From the NCBI RefSeq assembly GCF_016859285.1, contig NC_053418.1:5688521-5752520 (forward strand): a stretch of 64,000 nt of DNA, written 5' to 3'. Shown in pieces: positions 1 to 13,400 of this stretch. The notes beneath the pieces are model-generated. The model saw nothing but the letters and a program-made list of their open reading frames with translations, was not told where the DNA came from and did not search any database. The first letter of the stretch is position 1, and the number at the start of each line of letters is the position of its first letter. Source of the stretch: Xiphias gladius. Taxonomy: Eukaryota > Chordata > Actinopteri > Istiophoriformes > Xiphiidae. The position numbers were made by a program, and so were the translations under genes.

Positions 1-1348
1 TTTTCCATACTTAAAAATGAAACTCGTGTGTCTCATTTTATTTAGCTTAATTTTGGGCGAACCACAGAAGGTTTCAACATTTTCTGAAAAGTTTTAGAAT
101 ATATCACAATGTCATTGTAATCGAGTAATCTAGTAATTTGAGGATGTCCTGCTGCGGTTCAGATATAAATATATTAGGCTAGACAGATGCGTTTGCTTCA
201 TTAGTATTGTTGTCAGTTCCTATAACAACGTGACATAGTAGACCCCCAATTAGTTTACTACAGTGCAAAGCTTGTCACACACTTGTCATTAGACCAGGCT
301 TTATCAGCTTGCAAGAGAGCAAAACTTCTTCCAAACAGTCCCTCTTGGTTATGAATGTCAGGTGCGACAGTGTTTAAGCGAGCAGGCAGCTGAGAAATAT
401 GAAACTGGCAAATACTATGTTTATTGAACATGTCCCCTTCTTAACTTTCACCGAGGAAGACTGGCAAGTGTTGAGTTACGTTGCTTTTAGACCAGTTTTT
501 CTTAAGGCCGCTCGGTCTGAGCCAATATTCCATCTCCAACTCCAACTGTCCAAATAGTCTGCACAGTGTACTGTTAATATTGGCGTCTCAGTTATCTGCT
601 ATTGTACTCCCGTGACCAATTGAAATCAAATTGAGGCTACAGTCTCTTTGAATCAATAACTCGTTCTTGACCAATCCATGCACACTCTCCTCTATTTCAT
701 AAATACACCCAGTGATTCATGGCTTGCTCGGGAGACATGTGCTGAGGAAAAAAAAACAACCTCAAAGCAGGAACAGTAAAGTCTTGCTAAAATGGCTTTT
801 CTTAATGGGCGCAGATAAATGGGGTTTTAAGCCTATTGATAATCTAAAAAAAAATGCTGACATTTGGTCATCACCAGGAAGGAGTCAGCTGACATCATTT
901 TATATTGTGCTTCAGCTCTGGAAGAAGGCTGACTGAAGAGTTCTAAATAGAAAGTAATGAGAAAGGTTATTGTGAAGAGAATAGACGATAATATCAGTTT
1001 TTATTTTCTGGGAAGATTTGTGCAATTAAATCTCTCGAATTATGTCTCGATGAGTATTTGCCTGGAACCGAATGGCACGTTCAATAATTAAATTATTTGA
1101 AAAATTAAATGACAGCCTGTTTTCAGAGCAGAGTCGGAGCTAATGACAAATGACACGTGCAGCTCTTCCCTTGTTGTTTCTCTGTGTTTGAACTCCACCT
1201 CCAATTGGTTTGGGATGAATAGGCTTTTACTAATTGTGGCAATAAAGGGATTCCGTGTGACAGAGGTGTGCGAAAGGGAGAAGGAATGACTTGCAAAGAC
1301 TTTTTTTCCAGCTCACACAGCTCACAGAAAATTGTGTCTGACGTCTAG
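1..1348 (+). other. nos1: Part of nos1 intron 2 (non-coding)
   Basis: No exon can be supported here. The first usable acceptor, AG at 1347-1348, opens nos1 exon 3. The large first coding exon, which should carry the initiator ATG and the N-terminal PDZ domain, is not in this stretch and must lie upstream. The small open frame at 712-936 has no family resemblance. I see no promoter or repeat that I can name. Confidence 0.7.
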
Positions 1349-1451
1349 GGACCTTGGCGTGGGAAACGGCACGTCTCCCCAGCTGGCGTCAGATAACGAC
1401 AGAATGCTGGAAAACATGACGGCGGTGTTCAACAACGCTGACACGGACAAG
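1349..1451 (+). CDS. nos1: nos1 exon 3
   Basis: First nos1 exon in the window; its first base completes an Arg codon begun in exon 2. It reads DLGVGNGTS...NDRMLENM...VFNNADTDK, matching the human linker after residue 236 (DLDGK...ENDRVFND...LNNPYSEKE). This is the point where human exon 2 ends. Acceptor ctag at 1345-1348, donor gtaaaa at 1452. Other AGs upstream (1331, 1320, 1328) remain possible. Confidence 0.8.
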
Positions 1452-4400
1452 GTAAAATGAAACAAATGCTCTACCCCTTGAAATAATGTAAAGCAAGAAA
1501 GATCATGTTTAAGTTTTAGTTTGTGCACCTTTGCTCTGCTAGATCAGTGACTTGAAGAGTTAAAGAGCCCTTTTCCCTGTGTGTGTTTTTTTTTTTTCCA
1601 AGTGTTCGTGAGCAAGCTTGATAAGTGAATCTCTGTAGCTGTTTAATGCATGAGGATCCATTGCTGCCTTCGCCTGTCTGGCTCTTTAGCCTTGTACAAT
1701 AATCCACACTACTGGCCCATTTCATGCTTTCAGAAACTGAGCACGCACATCCTTGTTGCTTCTTTGCACATAGTAATAAAGCCTTTGCTTAAGATCCCAT
1801 CACCTAGGTATTAGATCCTTCCGGCAGCAAGCTGGTGTAGCATTAAATCCAGCTTATGGCTTCTATGCAGAAGGTTCTGGTCACAGGTTTGAGTGTCCGT
1901 GACAGGGATAGTGTCGTAATCTGCACATGGTCTGCGTGACGTCGCTCCAGCTCCCATAAATGGGACCGGATGGGGCGAAATGATTCCAGGAGGCCTAATG
2001 AATGCGTGCAGCTGCTGATCCATCTCTCGCCATCAAATGTGCCCCCTCTTGAAATGATCCAGCCCCTCAGACCGGCAGAGAAGAGAGTGTTAATGTGCGT
2101 GCTCGTATGAATATGTGTGTGATAATGTGTTGGGAAAGGGGGTGGGGGGTATGTATGTGTGATGTGGTAAGAAGCCATATGTCTTTCTTGGTAGCGTGTG
2201 CTCAAGAAGAAGCCTGTTTGCTTATGTGCTGGTGAGAAGTTGTGTTTGAGAAGTGAAATCACTGTATGTGTGTGTCACGTGTACAGAAAGTTCCCCTTTT
2301 TTGCTAGACAGTGATACTAGCCTTGATGGCTCATTGCTAAGTGTTTAATTCCATAGACTCCAGTTGGACACTAAGGTAGTTTTAAAAAAAAAAGCACGAC
2401 TGAAATGGTCTCAAAAAATTCAGTCAAATTTTTGCACCATTTAAATACAAGGATTTAAAGTTTCATGTCAATGGCCTGCAAATTAGTTTTCTCACTTTGG
2501 TGAAGGATTGTCAGGATGCCTCCAGCTTGAGCTTCTGCTCCTGCATAATTTACTGTTTAATAAGCCTGTTGCAAAGTATAGGTGGCAGAATGTTCTGTCA
2601 AATACTGAGTTCCGGAGACATCACCTTTGATGATCCATTGAAAGCAGAGAATATACCTCTGTGCCTCCTTTTTTTACAAGCTGTGGTATAATCATCGCTG
2701 AATAAGGTGCCAACTGTCAATCCATAAATTTACTTGTCTTAAAAAAAAATGACTAAACCATATAAATATTTAATGGATAACGTGTCTTTCTATTTCTCAT
2801 ACTGTCAGTCTCATTTTCTTCTTTTTCTCTCTTCCCATCTACCCCCTGTCTTGCGCACATCATCTCCATTTCCCATCATAAGTTTTAATTAATGGGTGAA
2901 TGACGAATTTTTACTGCATAACCGCATTTACCAGAAAGGCTTTGGTAATTACGCCCCAAATGAAGATAATTGATTAGCTTCAATCATCTTGATTTCTAGC
3001 TCCATAGCTGCTCCCTTCTGCTACATCCACACCTTATTCTTGACATTAAGGCCCAGTGATTGAAGCATGATGGGATTTACACGATTTGAGAGCGTATGTG
3101 TGGTCCAGCAGCTTCCTTCAGAATCACAGTCCTGGACCTTCCTGTATTAGTTTTGAGATTATTTTTTAGCTTTTGTCGTGAGGGTTTGCTTTCCACACAA
3201 TGGGTAGTAAGCTAGTTAACCAGTCATGCTAACGATTGCATCTTAGGTTAGAGCAAACACATAGTTATCCACTCCTTACATTTTTGCTCATGTGTTTTTG
3301 GTTTAAAAAAACCTGCATGTGGCAGTCATAGGAATGACTTTCGTGGAATGCAAATGCCAAAGTTATAGCTTCCGGTCAGTGAGCAAGCCTAATATTCAAA
3401 TAAGACACAACGGCTCTGCTTTTTATGTCAGCGAGGCTCAGTCCTCCGCATCTGACTTCCTTCGCCTGTTCAACTGAGAGTCACTTTACGGTACAATGAT
3501 CTTTATTTCCTGTCCGCAACCTCAGTGATAACAATGTGTCATATCTGAGCCGCACAGTGGGGGTTACTGCCGTTGGAGCATGAACACACAGGAACTAAGC
3601 TCTTCGCTCTCAGTGTGTGCAAAATCAAATTCAATTCAAACTCCCTATTTCCTCTCTGCTGTTTGAGAGGACACGAAATGACAACGAGACTCGACCGGTG
3701 TGACGCTGTTGGTACTCATTGCCCTAGCGAGCACGATGATTGTGTCACTGCCGTTCAGAAGCTGCAGCACTGTATGATTAACAATGCGGTGCGAGTTGAT
3801 CGATGAGCCTCCAAGGTGTTGGATTGATTACTCTTGATCTTTGGCAATCATTCAGTGCCTTTCTCTGAGAATGCGTACAGTTGGCTTTGGGGTTAAATTG
3901 CAGGCATTCATTAGTCAAAATAGCTAGAGTATTGCAAAACACAGTGAGCCAAGAGTTAGCTTGCCATCAACCAGCTGTTACATGCTAATTGTCTTTATCC
4001 TGGAGTGGAATACAAAACAGTATTGGAAGAGGGAGGGAATGTAAGTGGTTTGCTGTGCATACAGTGAGAGAGAGTTAAGCACAATGAGAAACTGGTTTTC
4101 CTTGAGAAGAAAGACGTGGAAGTCGACAGAGGAAGCTCTTACTGTGCCTCACAATGGGTGTAAGAGTCCTGTTAAAAATGCCTCTAGATATTACTCATAT
4201 TTTTCCAATGTCCAACTTTTGTACTCAAATCCACTTCCCCACCTTGGGAGGGCTGTGACAATTTTCAGCTTACCTCAGTATGACTCCCAGTCATAAACGA
4301 CTTATCCAGCTTGCACCAAAGGTGTCTCAGATGTCAGAATGTATTAGTCAGATAGAGTACAAAGTAATAATTGAAGTAATAATTCATGCATATATGTCTG

Positions 4401-7400
4401 TTTGATCTTTCTAGCCCCCGGAACAGGGCAGGGCCTCACCTACTAAGACACTGCAGAACGGCAGTCCCTCCAAATGCCCCCGCTTCCTAAAGATCAAGAA
4501 CTGGGAGACTGGCACCGTCTACAGCGACACACTCCACCACAGCTCCAGCAAGGTAAGGCCTGTTGAAATCGGTCCAGTTACAGGTTGAATAAAGCAGTCT
4601 GCTGCAGCATTTACATTTGTCGCTGATCCAACCGCCCTGGCAAGGATGAGAAGGATTTGGATGTCATGATAGCAGCCGGGGTTTCTATTCCAGTGTTGAA
4701 ACTGAATGAAGGCTCCGAGGTGCTATTGTGTCCTCGTCCCCTGACACCCTTTAATTAAGAAGGATTAAAACTACTGGCACCTAGTGACCAGAAAAACAGA
4801 AACACCTGTACTATGCAATTGTAATGCAACACAATACAACAGCCCTGCCTTAAAAACAACTTTAATTAAAATTCCTTTGAAACTACTTTAGTTTTTGGTG
4901 TGTTGACTCTAGGGCTGCAAATAATGATGATTTCCATTATCAATGAATCCTCTGATTATTATCTCCCCGGGTCCATAAAATGTCAGGCGATAGTGAAAAA
5001 TCACAACTTCTCATAATCACAACTTCCTAAACCCCACATCACATCTTCAAATTGCTTGGTTTGTTCGGCCAACAGTCCAAACACATTCAGTTTACTGTCA
5101 CATGAGAAAAAGAAAGCAGTAAATCCTCACAACTGAAAAACTAAAACAATAGACGGGTTTGGCATTCATGGTGGAAAAATGATTTTAATGATTGCTTCTC
5201 AGGATTTCTATAGTTTATCAGTAATCATTTATCAAACTTTTGACTATAGTTGATTAAATTCTACTGTAAGTTTTGAGTCCGCGCTTTAAAATGAAAGGTG
5301 TTATCAAATATTTTATTTGCCTTACTACCGTATAGTTTAAAGAGGAATTTGGCGATAACATGCAAATTCTGCTCAACAAGACCAAAAACTAAGACCTGTA
5401 TCATTATCACACATGTCAATAACAATTAAAGATTATAAGGCTCACAAAGAGAGCATTTATTGCAGGACTGGTGTGTTGAATCACGTTCTAATACACATGG
5501 TTTCTATTGTTCTGGTCACTAAATGAAATTGACTGATTTCACAAAAAACACAAGTGCGCAAAGAGTTTGACCTGGTTCATTTGTTGACACATAATAAAAG
5601 AGTAAACATGATGCCGGATTGCCATGATAGTTAACATAAATCACAGGCCAACAGGATGTCAGATTACTGACAAGACAGAAGTCCTGTGTATCAGTCTTTG
5701 TCATAAAGTCGTGCAGAGCTTTCGAACTGTAGGTCATCTAACAAAGGTGCCTTTAACAGTAAATTAAAGGTACAGATGAACGTCAAATACAGTATCTTGG
5801 GTGGGTGAACAAACATTTAGCCTGCAGACTTACCAGCGCATGATTTGCAAGTCAAGCAGATGGAAGAATAAGAGCCCAGTGTGGCGTGCCTTTTCTCTGC
5901 TTCTCGCTAACTATTCATACATTACAGAGCTTGAACTGTTGGGTGATTCAGCTCATTACTATTTGGCCAGAGAGCAGGGCTTAGGGAAATCAGGGAAAAA
6001 CTCATGAAACAATGGAACCTTAAGAAAAAACAAACAAACAAACAAACAAACAAAACAAACAGATGGCTGACATACCATATGTGGACAGGTCCACCCGGTC
6101 ACACAGTGTCTCCCAAGGCCATTTCACGATTCAGCATTTTCAGGAAACAACGCCACTTTGTTAAGGTTACGGGAGCTTTGTTATCATGGTTACAATAATA
6201 AACACTTGGTTAAGTTTCAGGGACGATCGTGGTCATGGTTAAAAGAAACCAACGATGACTGTCGGTTGGAAACAGGAAGCGAACAGCACTCTTCTGCATT
6301 GAAGTCCAGTGTTTTGTTGACCCATCCGTCCACCCTGACTGCCTCTGTATGTGGACTCTCTGGCTCTATAATAATGTCACACTACTTACTCCTTTGCTCC
6401 CGATGGACAGCTGTCAAATTTACTACGGCCGCTTACCGGTTTTCTCACTTGAACAAACACGTCATTTTTTGGGCAAAAAATGATACGTGTTTTGGGCAAA
6501 AGACTAATGCTGTGGACTTTCTCATGATGGCTACAAGCTATGTGAGGTCATTTGCAAAAAATTGAGGGTATTTGAAGGTAAAACTCCAAAAAGCCTCAGC
6601 TACATGCAAAGACTTTGTTCAGAAAAGGTGTTTCGGTGACACATTTTCATTCCCATTCATCTATCAACTGCTCTGTCCATCCATTTATTTCCATTTTATT
6701 ATGCAGCCAAAGTTTCTCCCTCTAGTTAGTAAGCCCGTCTTACAAGCAAGGTGAGCCCCACTGTTTAAGCATTCAACCCCCAAAACACCGCAGCCATTCA
6801 TAAACAGCAAACAGCAGCCTAATTAATGGATGACTTATCGGACAGGCTGTTGTGTGCATCCCAATGAATGGCCTGTAATAGCAGCTTCAGATTTATTATA
6901 TATCACTGACGCTGCTGTATTCGAGGATGATCCATCTTTTTCGAAAAGGACAGCTGGATGGCATGAATGCCCAGAGCAGTATGATGAGCGGACGTGCTGG
7001 AGCACGAGTGATTCCTTTGCTTTATTTTTAACACTCCCTGCTCTACTCATCCATTTCCCCCCTTTACTCCGTCACCTCTTGCTCTTCTTGTTTTTCTGTC
7101 TCATCTTTGTTGTTCCTCTCTTGTTGTCAATGATCTTTTCTTAGCTTTTTTTTTTTCTCAGTAATTATCTCTTTTATTTTTATCCATGTTTGCTTGAGCA
7201 CTTTCACAGATTCTCACTCAGTCTCCTTTCCCATTTTTCCTTTGTTTTGACTGGCTGTGATGCTGTATTTGTTCTCTTGTTGACCGACCGTTTTTCTTTT
7301 TTTTCTGTTTTTGTCGAGTGAGGGCTGGATATGTTGGAAAGGACACGGAGGGAAGTTTATTTTGGACGGACCGCCGGTTCACGCCTTGTGTTTGGACAGT

Positions 7401-10400
7401 GCAAGTGGGTGGTTCAGTGTAACGAGCCAATTTTAGCAGCGTTGGGGTCATTGTCATATTTCCTCTTTGATTGCACGCCTCTGCTATCATTTTTGTTGTC
7501 CGCTCCTGCTCACTCATTCGATCTCTCTAAACTGGTGAAGGCATTTATGGCAAACCAAAGTGACAGCCGACTTCAGCTCTAATCATATTAAACTGACCAC
7601 ACAAGGTTGCTCCCAGCTATGAGCAATTTTTCTCGTTGCATCTGTCTGTTTTCTTGTTTTCTGTCTTTCCTCCTCAGTCTATCTCTTTTTCCGTCTCCGC
7701 TTAATAGAAGGATACCATTCCATGACTCACTGACTTACTCATGAATTAATATTCGGGCCAGCCATGTGTTAGCGATATAATGAATGAAATTGTAAAACAG
7801 TTATGATACTTTGTATGCAGAGTATCATATGCAGAGTCCAGAACTTATTTAAAAAAACCTTTCTAAAAAGACTAACCTTTTATTTTATTATATCATGATA
7901 CGACTGGAACTGGAGTTGGTAAATTTGAAAACCTTTCGGTGCTGATGGCGATATCTACCAATGGCCTGCTGGTCTTGAACACTGAAATTGATTTCATATT
8001 TACACTTTTTTGTGTTTTATCCTGGGAAAAGTAGTGAAAAAAATATATTTTACCCATTGGGAGATCTCTCTATTATGGCTTAAGAGCAGCTTTTAATTTG
8101 GTGTTTTAATAGGGTTCTTTAGCAAGAATGTATATATAAATATGTAAATGTAAATATATTTTTTAAACAGTGTTGGCATCCGGAGCGTGTTAGCATTTTC
8201 TTCCCAGGGGCAAAACAGGTGTACTGATTATGGTTCGCACAACAGCTGAAGTTAAAAGAAGAGGAAGAAAAAAGTTTGAGAAAAATCGAATTGGAAAAAG
8301 GTTTACGCTTCTTTTTAATAATTCAATTTGCATAAAGTATAATTCAAGCATTTCCTGTGTCTGTTTGCAGAACCAAGACCAGTTAATCTAAAATGAATAG
8401 AGAAAGAAGGTAATGTGGTAGCTCTCTCTTTTGTAAATTAAGTGGATGCTGTGTTTCTCATTTTGCATTCAGTCTCAATACAGACATGGATGCAGTAACT
8501 GTCTCTCGTGAGTAGGGACAGATGCTGAAGGCCACTGAAATATGTTTAGAATTTGATAGTAAAATAAAACTGATTCACAGCTCTTTGTGATGTGCTCAAT
8601 CAAAAGTATAAATCGTGCAATGGTAGCTTCTGTTAGTGTTACTCATTACTGGGAAGTAAATATTTGCCGATATATTACTAGGGAAGTGTACCATATGCCG
8701 TCAACACCTGGCTCATCAGTCGTGTCTTGGCACTGAAGAAAAACCAACGAGCAGAATTTATCCCCGAAAACAAAACCTCCCTCACCCGTCAACCCGTTTG
8801 TCTTTTCAGATGCCAATCTGCACTGAAAATGTGTGCATCGGCTCTGTGATGATGCCCAACCAGCACGTTCGCAAGCCGGACGAGGTCAGATCCAAAGAGG
8901 AGCTTCTTCCACTGGCCACAGACTTCATAGACCAGTACTACACCTCCATCAAAAGGCAAGCGCGGCCTGTCATAGCTTAGTGCGACGAGTCAAACCGCAG
9001 AGGTTGAGACCATACAATAAAATGTTTTCGAAACAGTGAAAGAGAAAGGAGATCAGAAGATGGAGCAAGTGTAAGTGTTATTAGGCTACGTGGCTCTTAC
9101 GTAGCCACATCGGTTTGTAGGTAATGCTACTAACTGAACCTGGCTCATTAGCGTAAGCCTGGTTATCTGGTTATCCTGGTTCACTATACTATCTCATATC
9201 TTCTTCAGTAATGCACGATAATCTAGTTAGATTTTTTAGGTCTTGTTTAAGTCCAGAAGCCCTCGTGCAGAAATGAAAGATGTCATTCGCATCAAAAATT
9301 AGTTTATAGAAGTTCCTTCTTTTCCCTGTAAGGGGAGAAAGTTAGTTAACTTGTGTTCTGAGCAAACTTTCTGTCTGAAGTTATTTTTTCTTATAACAGG
9401 TATTTTGACTTTTCAAACACGGGTCACTGATAACGTTAATATGGCTCTTTCCCATTTAGGGATGGCAGTAACCTCTCCACCCAAACAAGAATCAGCAATT
9501 ACTGACAGTGCTTATAGAAGTATAGTAGTATAACAAGAACTTTTAAGAGACATGTACGTGTTCCGCTATTCACCTGCCCTTGTGTACCTGTCCTGCATAC
9601 AGGTATGGCTCTAAGGCCCATGTGGACAGGCTTGAGGAGGTGACCAAGGAAATTGAAGCTTCAGGGACCTACCAGCTGAAGGACACTGAGCTGATTTATG
9701 GAGCCAAGCATGCCTGGAGGAATGCCGCCCGATGCGTTGGGAGGATCCAGTGGTCCAAACTGCAGGTAATGAACAGCATGCTTAAAATCATAGCTTGGGG
9801 TTATCGACGCTATATGCTATTCTCATTGCCATTTTTGACATTTTCACACATAATGTCTTTAGTAATGAAAATGGATTCTGTATTTCTACTAACATTTCCA
9901 CTTCTGTGTGATATCCAAGTTACTCAGAGAAATAGTAAACTGTCCGACTGATTGTTTCAGTCACTTGTCACTTATCTGCTTACACAAAAAAAAAAATGAA
10001 AAATTAGTCTTTCATTTATATACTTAAAACACTTACTATGCATAAACCTGTTTTCTGATTTCATGTTTTTATATTTGCTTCCCAGGTTTTTGATGCCAGA
10101 GACTGCACAACGGCTCATGGAATGTACAACTACATCTGTAACCACATCAAGTATGCCACCAACAAAGGCAACCTGAGGTATAAAAATACACCGCATCACT
10201 CTGTACCCAAGTCATGTTTCCTTTTGTTGTCTGTTCTTTCCTTTCTGTTCAACTCTGCTTGTATTCCTCCCACTACACTCGGCCCTCCTCCCATCTGTCA
10301 CTACATGTATCTCATCACCCATCTCCATCTCTGTCTCCCCTGACTTGACCCACTGTCCCATCTGTCAATCTGCGCTCTGTCTCTTTACGCTGTATCTGAC

Positions 10401-13400
10401 ACTATCTGCTGCCTGTCTATCTGTCAGCATCTCGGCACCAGTGATTGCCCGGGTCGGTGCGGCGGCAGACCTTGCTAACAAGCAGTCATTTGTCAGACCT
10501 GCGCAGCTCTCGCTTACTTTCTGCCAAGTCCTAATCACATGTGACACCTCATATTTACTTCTTGGACGATGGATAGCTTCTGACTCATTACTACACTTAG
10601 TCTGGCTTTCGGAAGGATAGCTCAGATACACATGTTGAGAAGAGCCAGCACAACATCCTGCCTGCGGCTCTGTCAGTCTGGCTTGCTATAACATAAATAA
10701 AGACAGACACATACAGTAAATAAAACTATAGTCCTGTTGCAATAGTTTTGGAGTGATTTTGCTTATTCAAAACCACCTGTTAATAATACCGATTTGATTC
10801 CTTTTATGATGCAAGGCAACTCGGAGTCAGTTGTTTTTGAGGGGTGGATTTCATGGGGGAAATTATCTTCAGGGACTATTTGTTGCAACTGAGAGATTAT
10901 GTAAAAGTTTGTCAAAAATGTTATTAGATTTTATAGGCTGCAAGGGAAATAAAAGACCATGTAGTCATTTACTGGATAATAAATGAATATATTAATATTA
11001 TATAAAAGGTTTAAACATTGTATCTTATGGTTTAATCAGTCCGTTTACAATGATTTGTAGATATCAGTGATTAATCAGAACAAATGTTGGGTTGCCAGGT
11101 TGTGATAATCCTACTGGCAGGTTTTTTATCATTTTAATCATTTCTCTAATTATAAAGCAGTAATAAATGTTTGTGATCCTTTAGTGGTCATGGTTTTCTC
11201 ATTTTTAATTAGTCATCTATTGTGTAGATAAATATGTTAATAAGTCATTAACAAAAGTTTGCAGTTGTAAGCATTAATAAGTTGTCAATAAATGGATTTT
11301 GTCAAAACAATACAACCAATCAAAGGGAGTTTTCACAACCTGGCAACCCATACTTATATATGCATTATAACTGGTCTTTAAAGAATCAGAAAATTATCTA
11401 TTAGCTATTCATAAAGCCATTAGTTAAAGAAAAAAGGGTTAAAAAAGGTTGCATAATTAGAAAGTGGTACCAATATCATACTCATACATAAGGGAATGTG
11501 ATTATTAGTTTTTTAAGGCATGTGGCCAATTTGGATGTTGCGATTTAATAATAATAATACTAATATTGTTACGTGATATAATAACGTACATTCTTTGCTT
11601 TTCATTCTCTCATGTTTAAGTATTCACATATGGCATGTCAACATTATTACATCGAGATTTAAAAATATTTTGCTCTAGTCTTTATTATTTGAGATGGTTG
11701 ATACTATAATGTGATACAACTGAACTGCTTTAGTTGCTTTTTTACACTTTGACTTCGCAGCATCACATCACAGCATTTTCTACTTCTTTTTGTAAAGGGA
11801 CACCCCAACCACCAGTTTCTACATTATCTGCTCCCTACAAGAGGACAAATTAAAATGAAATTTGACATTTGCTGTGCATAAAGACTGAGCGTAGAGACTA
11901 TGGCTTTTGGTTTTGCCATTAACATCATTCTCAAAAGCGAAGCTGACAAACTGTTTCCCTACAGATGTAGACTGCAAGCACAACTGGCCCAGATTCGCAC
12001 CAGCTGCTCTCCCCCCTCAGCGATTTACAACCAGCTTAGCAGCATTAACACTTTTACCCGGTCGTGGCATTAAAAACACCACTGAGATGTAGAACTGACT
12101 AAAGGTAGCTAAGCTTTGGCCCTGCTATGAGTTCTTTGACTATAACATAATTAAAAATGCCTTTGGGCAGATTATGTGGACAATGCCAGCCATCTGTTAG
12201 CAATCTTGTTGGTTAATGTACTTAAATATTCCAACATGCCATGTAATGCTTTGTTGCACAACCTCTTACAGTATGTGCAGGGATCAACATGCAGTTGATC
12301 CAAGACAATACTGTAAGTGAACGTTTTTCGAGATGTGAGATTATTACTAAACTAGTACAACTGGAACTGGAGTTGGTATAGTTACTAAACTAGTAATAAT
12401 CTCCCATATGAAAATGTTGTGAATATCTACATGCTTAGGGACATGCTTTTTGTCTTTTTCTGGCAGGTCGGCCATCACCATATTTCCTCAGAGGACAGAT
12501 GGCAAGCACGACTATCGAGTGTGGAACAGTCAGCTGATTCGTTATGCGGGCTACAAACAACCTGATGGACAGATCCTGGGAGACCCTGCTAATGTTGAAT
12601 TTACTGAGGTACACAAGAGGAGCTGTATTTTTATGTCCATGAGGTAGAGCTGCAACATTTCACTTTGTTGGACGTTTGCTAGTTGCACTCAGCTCACATG
12701 TTGCTTTCGGTCACTAAGATCTGCATGCAGCTGGGATGGAAAGCTCCAAAGGGTCGTTTTGATGTCCTGCCCCTCCTGCTGCAAGCCAATGGAAATGACC
12801 CTGAGCTGTTTGAGATCCCTGAAGACCTCATCTTAGAGGTGCCAATCACACACCCAAAGTGAGTTATGCCTTCCCTTTTAGGCGAGCATAAAATATACAG
12901 AATCTTGCAAAACAAAGAACATAGGGGGCTGCAGAAAAAGACATCCACCCACTCACACATCTCTTAACAACACTTCTTAAACAATGCGGTACTTCTAAGC
13001 CAAAAGTCTGATTGGGTTATTGTCACATTCCAAATGTGCTGATTATTCTCAGGAAGCACAGCTAGCCATGCTTTTTCTGTTGCTATGCGGCTTTTGTGGT
13101 AACCATGGGGCTTGTTAGTGTGACTTCAAGCTTCCACCTGTTTTGTATTCTTATGTGTTCACTTTCCTTTTAAGACGACTTTTCTTGCAACAGTAGCGAC
13201 TGAACAAAAGCTATAATGCCCTTGAAATCTTAATCATGAAGATGCTGTATCTAATACCCATGATCACAGTAAAGAGTTGGGTATTACTGCTACACTAGTT
13301 TTCACACATCCAGACGCAGATGCACACAGAGCTATCGCTATATTGCTACACGCTACAGAAAGCATTTCAGAGTCCCTTGACACACTGATCTCCCTGCCAA

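Larger units (their letters stand above)
4553..8809 (+). other. nos1: nos1 intron 4, long, no gene seen
   Basis: 4.3 kb intron. It holds fragments of a dispersed fish repeat near 4785-5510, a CAAA microsatellite at 6031-6060, pyrimidine-rich stretches around 7020-7330, and AT-rich sequence. None of the short open frames resembles a known protein. Confidence 0.6.

Noticed and set aside
1843..2262. 139-codon minus-strand open frame rich in His, Thr and Pro
   Set aside because: It is the reverse of GT-rich low-complexity intron sequence (2090-2270), with no homology or start context.
6158..6565. 135-codon open frame in nos1 intron 4
   Set aside because: No family resemblance, no plausible splice connection, and it is followed by repetitive AT-rich sequence.
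8798..8980. ATG-initiated frame over nos1 exon 5 as a possible alternative start
   Set aside because: The ATG at 8798 is in the intron pyrimidine tract. The exon joins in frame to both neighbours, so the Met at 8810 is internal.
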